Below, in pieces: positions 1 through 4,742 of a stretch of DNA of 7,088 bases. The notes under the pieces are model-generated. The model was not told the origin of the DNA. It did not search any database and saw nothing but the letters and a program-made list of their open reading frames with translations. The translations under genes and the position numbers were made by a program. Numbering within the stretch: position 1 is the stretch's first letter; the number at the start of each line of letters is the position of its first letter. This DNA comes from an uncultured Oscillospiraceae bacterium (lineage in GTDB: Bacteria > Bacillota > Clostridia > Oscillospirales > Acutalibacteraceae), in the NCBI GenBank assembly GCA_900552605.1, contig USAR01000072.1, positions 1 to 7,088 of the forward strand, given 5' to 3'.

Positions 1-474
1 ATTTAATTTTTCTGTTATGTACGGCGGCAGCGGCATTTCCCCGACTCTGTCAAGCACTTCATAGAAATTGCCCTCAAAGCTGAAATCTATCATTCTGTTT
101 CCGTCGTGCAAAACGTCGGTAACACGGCAGGAAAGCTCGTTTGAAAAAACAAATTCCGCGCCCGTTTTAGCCTTTTTGCCGGGACCTGCAATTGCCTCCC
201 AAGCTGTTGCGGAATGTTGCCTCAGCAGCACAAATTCAACCACCGCACCTGTTTCCTTTTTTGTTCCGTAAATTCTTGCAGGCAGCACTCTCGTGTCATT
301 AAGGATAAGGCAGTCGCCTTTATTTAAAAACTCAGGTAAATTAAAAAAGCGCTTATGCAAAAGAGCACCGCTTTGCCTGTTCATAATAAGCAAGCGCGAT
401 GAATCGCGCGGCGTAACGGGTGTTTGTGCAATAAGCTCCTTTGGCAGATCATAATTAAAATCGCTTTTCTTCAT
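1..474 (-). CDS. queA: QueA, S-adenosylmethionine:tRNA ribosyltransferase-isomerase (N-terminal part)
   Basis: QueA transfers and isomerises the ribosyl group of S-adenosylmethionine onto 7-aminomethyl-7-deazaguanine at the wobble position of tRNAs with GUN anticodons, forming epoxyqueuosine in the cytoplasm. Translating the minus strand from the ATG at 474-472 gives 158 residues without a stop, about half of the usual length near 340; the rest lies beyond the left edge. Family landmarks seen are the start MKKSDFNYDLPKELIAQ, the segment LNDTRVLPARIYG, the stretch AWEAIAGPGKKAK, and MPLPPYI near residue 148. The start is supported by AGAGGA placed 8 bases upstream. The gene diverges from dapB and has its own promoter. 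Other queuosine genes are not in the window. Identification is firm from the motifs; completeness cannot be judged. Confidence 0.95.
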   Translation of the reverse strand, partial: MKKSDFNYDLPKELIAQTPVTPRDSSRLLIMNRQSGALLHKRFFNLPEFLNKGDCLILNDTRVLPARIYGTKKETGAVVEFVLLRQHSATAWEAIAGPGKKAKTGAEFVFSNELSCRVTDVLHDGNRMIDFSFEGNFYEVLDRVGEMPLPPYITEKLN

Positions 475-494
475 TGGGTAATTCCTCTAATCCA

Positions 495-523
495 TTGACT
501 TTTTTCGGCATGAATGTTATATT
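495..523 (+). promoter_or_regulatory. Predicted sigma-A promoter of the dapB-dnaD-dnaI unit
   Basis: TTGACT (495-500) and TATATT (518-523) are separated by 17 bases on the plus strand. The expected transcript start is near 530, leaving a leader of about 64 bases before the dapB start. A further TATAAT at 541-546 has no good -35 partner and is less likely. No riboswitch-sized leader is available here. Confidence 0.7.
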
Positions 524-538
524 ATTATATCGGGTATT

Positions 539-567
539 ATTATAATCCAAAATTGTGCATTGTTCAA
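539..567 (-). promoter_or_regulatory. Predicted sigma-A promoter of queA
   Basis: On the minus strand TTGAAC (567-562) and a perfect TATAAT (544-539) are separated by exactly 17 bases. The expected transcript start is near 532, giving a leader of about 58 bases before the queA ATG. It faces the dapB promoter, and the two polymerase footprints overlap. Confidence 0.7.
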
Positions 568-593
568 CTCTTTTTTGTTTGGAGATGTTTATA

Positions 594-1346
594 TTGACAA
601 AAGTTTTACTTATCGGCTGCAACGGAAAAATGGGCGGTGTGGTCACCGAATGTGCTGAAAACTACGGCGATATTGAAATTGCGGCAGGCGTTGATGTGAG
701 CTGTGAATCGCAGTACGGCTACCCTGTTTTTTCGGATATAAACGACGTTGATGTTGAGTCAGACGTCATTATTGATTTTTCAAATTCTGTCGTGACCGAC
801 AGAGTTCTTGAATATGCCGAAAGTCACAGCATACCCGTTGTTATGTGTACCACGGGTCTTAGCGAAAGACAGCTTGAAAAGATAAACGAAACTGCAAAAA
901 AGGTTCCCGTTTTCAGTTCCTTCAATATGTCGCTCGGTGTTAATCTGCTGCTTGAATTGAGCAAAAAGGCGGCAAAAGCACTTGGTAACAGTTTTGATAT
1001 TGAGATAATAGAGCAGCACCATAATCAAAAAATCGACGCACCCAGCGGCACAGCGTTTATGCTTGCAAATGCCGTTAACGAGGCTTTGGGCGGTGAGATG
1101 CAATATAAATACGACCGTCATTCCTCAAGAATCAAACGTGAGAAAAATGAAATCGGTATACATTCCGTTCGCGGCGGCACAATTGTCGGAGAGCACTCTG
1201 TAATATTTGCCGGAAATGATGAAATAATCACACTTTCTCATTCTGCACGCTCAAAGAGCATTTTCGCCGTCGGCGCTCTTAATGCCGCGAGATTTTTAAA
1301 CGGCAAAGCGGCAGGGCTTTACAATATGCAGAACCTTATCGATTAA
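594..1346 (+). CDS. dapB: DapB, 4-hydroxy-tetrahydrodipicolinate reductase (TTG start)
   Basis: DapB reduces 4-hydroxy-tetrahydrodipicolinate with NAD(P)H to tetrahydrodipicolinate, on the cytoplasmic path to diaminopimelate for peptidoglycan and to lysine. The 250-residue product matches the usual family length. An N-terminal Rossmann fold starts with GCNGKMG (residues 8-14), followed by the CTTG loop (85-88). The family signature EQHHNQKIDAPSGTA spans residues 140-154; H142 and K146 correspond to the catalytic His and Lys of characterised enzymes. A SVRGG segment follows. The start is taken as TTG 594: GGAG at 581-584 lies 9 bases upstream, and the protein then begins MTKVLLIGCNG as is typical. 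ATG 585 directly abuts the GGAG, and GTG 555 would add an atypical tail. It is the first gene of a unit with the DnaD-like and DnaI-like genes (20-base gap). dapA is not adjacent here. Confidence 0.96.
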   Translation: MTKVLLIGCNGKMGGVVTECAENYGDIEIAAGVDVSCESQYGYPVFSDINDVDVESDVIIDFSNSVVTDRVLEYAESHSIPVVMCTTGLSERQLEKINETAKKVPVFSSFNMSLGVNLLLELSKKAAKALGNSFDIEIIEQHHNQKIDAPSGTAFMLANAVNEALGGEMQYKYDRHSSRIKREKNEIGIHSVRGGTIVGEHSVIFAGNDEIITLSHSARSKSIFAVGALNAARFLNGKAAGLYNMQNLID

Positions 1347-1366
1347 ATTATACGGAGATTTTTTAA

Positions 1367-2353
1367 ATGTCATATCACGCTAACCCATCAGAGTTTACCG
1401 CCGTTTTTGCGGTACCAACGGCGCTTACGGATAAATATATTCGCTTATCGGACGGCATACAGCTAAAGGTTTTACTATTGGCGCTAAGGCACAATCCGCT
1501 TTGCATTGTGCCTCAAGAGCTTGCAAATTCTCTTTCGCTTACGGTTGATGATGTAACCGATGCCCTTAACTATTGGGCCGATTGCGGTGTTTTAATTAAC
1601 GACGGTAAGGTGCAGGACAAAGAGAAAATACTTACTGAAGATCCGGCTAAAGAGAATTTACCAATCAAAACCGAAGAAACAAAAACTCGCAAGATAATAA
1701 GAGCGGAAATAGTTAAACCGACGCGCGAAGAAGTGGCAAGACGCGGTGCTGAGTCTGCAGAAATAACCTTTATGCTCAGAGAAGCGCAAATGAAGCTCGG
1801 CAGACCGCTTAAAACAAGTGAAACCGCCACATTTGTTTGGCTTTACGACGACGAGGGACTTTCAGTGCCGATTATCTTGCAGCTTATAACCTTTGCCGTG
1901 GCAGAGGGCAAGTCCAACATCGGATTTATTGAACGCACGGCAATAAGCTGGATCAATGACGGTGTGCGCACAGTTTCGGACGCCGAGCAGAAAATTGCAA
2001 TGCATCACGAAAAGAAAAGTGCCTGGTATGCTGTTGAACGTGCGCTCGGAATTGAGCACCGTATGCCGAGCGCAAAAGAAACAGAGCTTGCCTACACTTG
2101 GATGTGCAAATATAAATTTGATTCGGCAATTTTAAGAAGAGCGTATGACCTCTGTGTTGACACAACATCGAAGTTTTCGATGCCGTACATAAAAAAAATC
2201 CTTGATTCCTGGCATAAAAACGGCGTCAAAAAGGTTGAAGATATTGATACTCTCGGTGACAAAAAACAAGAAAAGAAATCCAAAAAAAGCGGCAGTATGG
2301 CAACATATGATATGGAGCTTTACAAAAGCCAACTTGAAAAGCTGCCGGAATAG
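1367..2353 (+). CDS. DnaD-like replication initiation protein with two DnaB_2-type domains
   Basis: This is a DnaD/DnaB-family primosome protein of 328 residues, expected to act at the origin or at stalled forks in loading the replicative helicase. Residues about 20-80 look like the winged-helix N-terminal domain (helical LSDGIQLKVLLLAL, then a PQELANSL helix and YWADCGVLI). Residues about 60-125 grade into a charged linker. Two DnaB_2 (DnaD C-terminal) repeats follow, about 137-205 and 228-296. Each ends in the family's I-x-x-W-x-x-x-G pattern: ISWINDGV around W195, and ILDSWHKNGV around W282. The tail is lysine-rich (KKQEKKSKKS) and ends with a short YDMELYKSQLEKL helix. GGAG at 1354-1357 sits 9 bases before the ATG. 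The helicase-loader gene starts 9 bases downstream, so the two products probably work together. The exact role compared with B. subtilis DnaD or DnaB cannot be decided from sequence. Confidence 0.88.
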   Translation: MSYHANPSEFTAVFAVPTALTDKYIRLSDGIQLKVLLLALRHNPLCIVPQELANSLSLTVDDVTDALNYWADCGVLINDGKVQDKEKILTEDPAKENLPIKTEETKTRKIIRAEIVKPTREEVARRGAESAEITFMLREAQMKLGRPLKTSETATFVWLYDDEGLSVPIILQLITFAVAEGKSNIGFIERTAISWINDGVRTVSDAEQKIAMHHEKKSAWYAVERALGIEHRMPSAKETELAYTWMCKYKFDSAILRRAYDLCVDTTSKFSMPYIKKILDSWHKNGVKKVEDIDTLGDKKQEKKSKKSGSMATYDMELYKSQLEKLPE

Positions 2354-2362
2354 GAGTATAAT

Positions 2363-3316
2363 ATGGGATTTTCAAGCGATATTTACAGCGAGGTTTTGGA
2401 AAACAAGCGCCGGCTGCGTCAACGCAACGAAGCGCTGAGTGACGCTAACCGCAAAAAGCTCTATGCCGAAAACCCAAGAATCAGGGAAATCGAAAACAAG
2501 CTTTTAAAAATCGGAATGGAAACAACGCTTGCGGTATTTTCGGGCAACAAGGAAAAGCTGGAAACACTGAAAATACAGTGCTTAAAGCTTAACGAAGAAA
2601 AGAAAAAGCTGCTTGCCGGCAGCAGTCTTAACGTGCCGTACGCTTGCAAAAAATGTCAGGATTCCGGCTTTTTCGAGGGTCACTATTGCGATTGCGTTAA
2701 GCGTGAAGCAAAAGCAATCCAATTTAAGCGTCTTTCTTCTGTCGCACCGTTTGAAGAGTGCAGATTCAGCACCTTCAGTCTTGATTATTACAGCACGGAC
2801 TCAACAGACGGCAAAGTTTCGCCTAGGGTACGAATGGAGAAAAATCTTAACTATATAAAGCGGTTTGCAGAGAATTTTCCTACCGGAGAAAACCTTTTGC
2901 TTGTGGGAGGTGCCGGGCTCGGCAAGACTCACCTTTCAATTGCGGCTGCAAATGCGGTAATTGAGCGTGGTTTCGGCGTTTTTTACAGCAGTGCGGATTA
3001 TCTTTTAACAAAGCTTGAGCGCGAGCGTTTCGGAAGAAGCGGCAATAATTATAAATATTACGACGCTATCGAAGAATGTGATCTGCTTGTGCTCGACGAC
3101 CTCGGAACTGAATTTTTAAACCAATTCGGCAAGGCTGCGATATATGATATCATCAACACAAGAATCCTTGCAAAGAAACCCGTTATAATAAATACAAACC
3201 TCTTTATGGATGAGCTTGCCGAGCGTTATACTCCGAGAATTTCCTCGCGGCTTATCGGCAACTATACTTCCCTGTTGTTTGACGGCAGCGACATACGGCA
3301 GCAAAAGCTCAAGTAA
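2363..3316 (+). CDS. DnaI/DnaC-family helicase loader (AAA+ ATPase)
   Basis: The product is a 317-residue ATPase, close in length to Bacillus DnaI, that would load the replicative DnaB/DnaC-type helicase onto DNA. Residues 1-90 are a charged, helical region. A zinc-binding cluster follows, C95-x2-C98 and C109-x-C111, as in DnaI-type loaders, where the N-terminal domain contacts the helicase. The AAA+ core has a Walker A motif GGAGLGKT (182-189, K188), Walker B LLVLDDLGTE (D245, D246), a sensor-1-like INTN (N279), and SSRLIGNY with R296 in the usual arginine position. The C-terminal DIRQQKLK is typical of the family. The ribosome binding site GGAG (2353-2356) overlaps the last base of the upstream TAG, which suggests translational coupling with the DnaD-like gene. 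A bidirectional terminator follows. Confidence 0.93.
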   Translation: MGFSSDIYSEVLENKRRLRQRNEALSDANRKKLYAENPRIREIENKLLKIGMETTLAVFSGNKEKLETLKIQCLKLNEEKKKLLAGSSLNVPYACKKCQDSGFFEGHYCDCVKREAKAIQFKRLSSVAPFEECRFSTFSLDYYSTDSTDGKVSPRVRMEKNLNYIKRFAENFPTGENLLLVGGAGLGKTHLSIAAANAVIERGFGVFYSSADYLLTKLERERFGRSGNNYKYYDAIEECDLLVLDDLGTEFLNQFGKAAIYDIINTRILAKKPVIINTNLFMDELAERYTPRISSRLIGNYTSLLFDGSDIRQQKLK

Positions 3317-3336
3317 ACTGAATTCTAAATACATAA

Positions 3337-3375
3337 AAAACCTCTGCAAAGGCAACACACCTTTACAGAGGTTTT
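3337..3375. terminator. Bidirectional rho-independent terminator
   Basis: The arms AAAACCTCTGCAAAGG (3337-3352) and CCTTTACAGAGGTTTT (3360-3375) pair over 16 positions with one mismatch and a 7-base loop. The plus-strand transcript ends in TTTT. On the minus strand the hairpin is followed by TTTTTT, so it can also end the zinc-ribbon transcript. It lies between the convergent dnaI-like (stop 3316) and zinc-ribbon (stop 3441) genes. Confidence 0.9.
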
Positions 3376-3440
3376 AACACTTTAATGAACACTAACCAAA
3401 CAAAAAACAATATTCTCGTTAGAGGTTAATATAAAGCGGC

Positions 3441-3722
3441 TTATTCTGCCTCTTCTTTCATCTTAGCATAGCACTCGCTGCAATAAACAGGGCGATCGTC
3501 TCTCGGCACGAAAGGAACCTTTGCAACACCGCCGCAAGATGCGCAAACGGCCTCGTGATACTCTCTCGGAGCTCTGCCTGCGTTTTTGCGTGCGTCTCTG
3601 CAAGACTTGCAACGCTGAGGCTCGTTAACAAACCCCTTGGAGTCATAAAACTCCTGCTCACCTGCTGTGAACACAAACTCAGCTCCGCAATCCTTACATA
3701 CCAGTGTCTTGTCTTCGAACAT
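3441..3722 (-). CDS. Small double zinc-ribbon protein, function unknown
   Basis: This is a 93-residue cytoplasmic protein with no signal peptide or membrane segment. It contains two four-cysteine modules: C9-x2-C12 with C38-x2-C41, then C60-x2-C63 with C81-x2-C84. The second module has the sequence VPFVPRDDRPVYCSECY, characteristic of the CxxC-x17-CxxC zinc-ribbon family common in Bacillota and Bacteria with candidate phyla; the first resembles the zinc-ribbon domain (zf-trcl type) often fused to it. The start is the ATG at 3722-3720: GAGGT lies about 8 bases upstream, and the protein then begins MFEDKTLVCKDC. An in-frame ATG at 3788 would extend the protein through the tRNA-like element and is rejected. 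It lies downstream of the SigH-like gene on the same strand and is probably on the same transcript. Nucleic-acid binding is possible for such modules but is not shown here. Confidence 0.87.
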   Translation of the reverse strand: MFEDKTLVCKDCGAEFVFTAGEQEFYDSKGFVNEPQRCKSCRDARKNAGRAPREYHEAVCASCGGVAKVPFVPRDDRPVYCSECYAKMKEEAE

Positions 3723-3750
3723 TTTTTGTACCTCTTTCGAAATGTTATTT

Positions 3751-3814
3751 TGCCCCCGGACGGACTCGCACCGACACCTTTGAAACAACGCTCTACTTTA
3801 AGCTACTTTGGGCA
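3751..3814 (-). ncRNA. tRNA-like element with a shortened anticodon arm (possible tRNA remnant)
   Basis: Read on the minus strand, the element opens with TGCCC and closes with GGGCA, which pair as a 5-bp acceptor-like stem. Inside is TA followed by a D-arm-like GCTT-AAAGTA-GAGC. Next comes a small hairpin TTG-TTT-CAA where an anticodon arm should be, then a T-arm-like GTCGG-TGCGAGT-CCGTC with one T-T mismatch. The 64-base length is about 9-12 bases short of a tRNA. No CCA is encoded, the D loop lacks the usual GG pair, and T55 of the T loop is G. It is therefore not a normal tRNA. It could be a deleted tRNA gene or a tRNA-like cis-acting RNA in the leader of the zinc-ribbon gene, whose start codon is 29 bases beyond the element. 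Confidence 0.45.
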
Positions 3815-3837
3815 TATTTTTGTCCTTTGATTATGTA

Positions 3838-3856
3838 GTGTATTAAGCTTAAACAC
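3838..3856. repeat. Palindrome between sigma-factor and zinc-ribbon genes
   Basis: The core TTAAGCTTAA (3843-3852) is a perfect 10-base palindrome. It is flanked by GTGT on the left (3838-3841) and ACAC on the right (3853-3856), extending it to 9 pairs per half with one extra A at 3842. It could be an operator for a dimeric protein or part of an RNA stem. I cannot assign a binding protein. Confidence 0.5.
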
Positions 3857-3864
3857 CTTTTCCG

Positions 3865-3886
3865 ACAGCGGCAGAAAGCCGACTGT
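3865..3886 (-). other. Hairpin just after the sigma-factor gene
   Basis: On the minus strand ACAG-T-CGGC pairs with GCCG-CTGT around a TTTCT loop, giving 8 base pairs with one bulged T. It begins 4 bases after the SigH-like stop codon. No T tract follows (the next bases are CGGAAAAGG), so it does not look like an intrinsic terminator. It may be an mRNA-stabilising or processing hairpin between the two genes. Confidence 0.55.
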
Positions 3887-3890
3887 ATAA

Positions 3891-4481
3891 TTAACCGCCG
3901 CAATTTTGTTTTTTAAGCTTTTTTCTTATTCTTTGCACGGCGTTATCAACAGATTTTGCCGAAACGCCGAGTTTTTTTGCAATTTCCTGATAACTCAAAC
4001 CGCCGAGCAGTTCGGTTATAACCGAGTATTCAAGTGAGGACAATTGCTTTTTCAGCGTTTCGGAAAGCAGCGCATATTCATCGGCTCTAGCCAAAAGCTC
4101 CTCGGGATTATTGCTGTCTTCCGAGTATGTCTTCAGCTCATCATTGTATTCGCAAATAAGCTCTTCTGGAATCTTGCCTGTGCCGCACCTTGCTCTGACA
4201 CAGGAAATAAGTCTTCGGTCGATACATATTCTTGCAAAGGTTGCAAAGGAAGCTTTTTCGCTTTTATACGACAAAACAGCGCCGTATACACCAAGCATTG
4301 CCTCCTGCTCTAAATCCTCTGCTTCGCAAAAGGTGTTGCAAAAACGGTTTGCGCGGCTTTTTGCCAATGCGCGATATCTGCCGAAAAGTGCAAGCAAAGC
4401 CTGCTCGTTTTCATCGGCAAGATAAATCGCCGCCAACTCTTCGTCGGTTAATTTTTCGGAATTGCTGTTACTTATTGCCAT
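3891..4481 (-). CDS. SigH-like sigma-70 family RNA polymerase sigma factor
   Basis: This 196-residue sigma factor has only regions 2 and 4 and most resembles the stationary-phase/sporulation factor SigH (Spo0H) of Bacillota, which is about 20 residues longer. Region 2 spans about 27-95 and includes EDLEQEAMLGVYGAVLSY, FATFARICIDRRLIS and the promoter-recognition helix. The linker holds an acidic stretch and the NPEELL segment also found in SigH. Region 4 spans about 142-190, with the helix-turn-helix LSYQEIAKKLGVSAKSVDNAVQRIRKKL close to SigH. The start is the ATG at 4481-4479, with AAGGTG 5 bases upstream. It has a well-formed promoter and a Spo0A-box match farther upstream. It is not in the usual sigH neighbourhood of ribosomal and secE-nusG genes in this window, so it could be a SigH paralogue; I therefore give no symbol. 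Confidence 0.87.
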   Translation of the reverse strand: MAISNSNSEKLTDEELAAIYLADENEQALLALFGRYRALAKSRANRFCNTFCEAEDLEQEAMLGVYGAVLSYKSEKASFATFARICIDRRLISCVRARCGTGKIPEELICEYNDELKTYSEDSNNPEELLARADEYALLSETLKKQLSSLEYSVITELLGGLSYQEIAKKLGVSAKSVDNAVQRIRKKLKKQNCGG

Positions 4482-4510
4482 TGCTGCACCTTGCTTTATA
4501 TGTTAATACT

Positions 4511-4539
4511 ATCATATACTATAAAAAACCAAAAGTCAA
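4511..4539 (-). promoter_or_regulatory. Predicted sigma-A promoter of the SigH-like gene
   Basis: On the minus strand TTGACT (4539-4534) and TATGAT (4516-4511) are separated by 17 bases, and the spacer is T-rich. The expected transcript start is near 4504, giving a short leader of about 23 bases before the sigma-factor ATG. The transcript probably continues into the zinc-ribbon gene. Confidence 0.78.
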
Positions 4540-4568
4540 GGGTTTATTGTTGAAATATAATAAAAATA

Positions 4569-4578
4569 TTCGACAAAA
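4569..4578 (-). promoter_or_regulatory. Putative Spo0A-binding site (0A box)
   Basis: The minus strand reads TTTTGTCGAA, containing the full TGTCGAA core known for 0A boxes bound by the sporulation regulator Spo0A. It is centred about 70 bases upstream of the predicted start of the SigH-like gene and about 115 bases upstream of that of the phosphoglucomutase gene. It also forms half of a small inverted repeat, CGAC-AAAAC-GTCG (4571-4583). A 7-base core can occur by chance; its location beside a SigH-like gene is what makes it notable. Confidence 0.45.
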
Positions 4579-4653
4579 CGTCGTATTATTTTACCAATCT
4601 ACTCAATTATTTCCAAACTCCATTTAAAATTTACAATTTTTAGTTCAATGCAA

Positions 4654-4682
4654 TTGACATATTTTAAGAATAACGTTATATT
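4654..4682 (+). promoter_or_regulatory. Predicted sigma-A promoter of the phosphoglucomutase gene
   Basis: A perfect TTGACA (4654-4659) and TATATT (4677-4682) are separated by 17 bases. The expected start is near 4689, giving a leader of about 54 bases. It is the closest match to consensus in the window, suggesting strong constitutive expression. It diverges from the sigma-gene promoter. Confidence 0.82.
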
Positions 4683-4742
4683 ATATATATTAGATAAAAT
4701 TAAAGAGAGCAGAAATAAAAGTAAATGCGACGGAGGAAAACA

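Noticed and set aside
555..593. Longer dapB reading frame from GTG 555 or ATG 585
   Set aside because: GGAG at 581-584 is correctly spaced only for TTG 594. The family's usual N-terminus begins right there, and the extra residues match nothing in DapB.
3723..3788. Zinc-ribbon protein extended upstream to ATG 3788
   Set aside because: The extension translates the tRNA-like element and has no good ribosome binding site; ATG 3722 has GAGGT at the right distance and gives a compact double-zinc-ribbon protein.
3751..3814. Selenocysteine or UGA-reading tRNA, because TTTCAAA could be a loop with UCA
   Set aside because: The bases flanking that would-be loop do not pair, the length is too short, and tRNA-Sec would need a long variable arm and an 8-bp acceptor.
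3723..3890. T-box riboswitch leader
   Set aside because: There is no T-box consensus (AGGGTGGNACCGCG-like) and no terminator/antiterminator pair, and the downstream gene is not amino-acid related.
4571..4583. CGAC-AAAAC-GTCG as an intrinsic terminator or LexA site
   Set aside because: The stem has only 4 base pairs with no GC-rich extension, no gene ends nearby, and it does not match the Gram-positive LexA pattern CGAAC-N4-GTTCG.
4232..4627. 131-residue plus-strand reading frame over the sigma-factor gene
   Set aside because: It is antisense to a clear sigma factor, has no recognisable domain and no convincing ribosome binding site, and runs into the AT-rich promoter region.
4725..4742. Longer phosphoglucomutase reading frame from ATG 4725
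   Set aside because: The strong GGAGG at 4732-4736 would be inside the gene; it fits ATG 4743 with a 6-base spacing.
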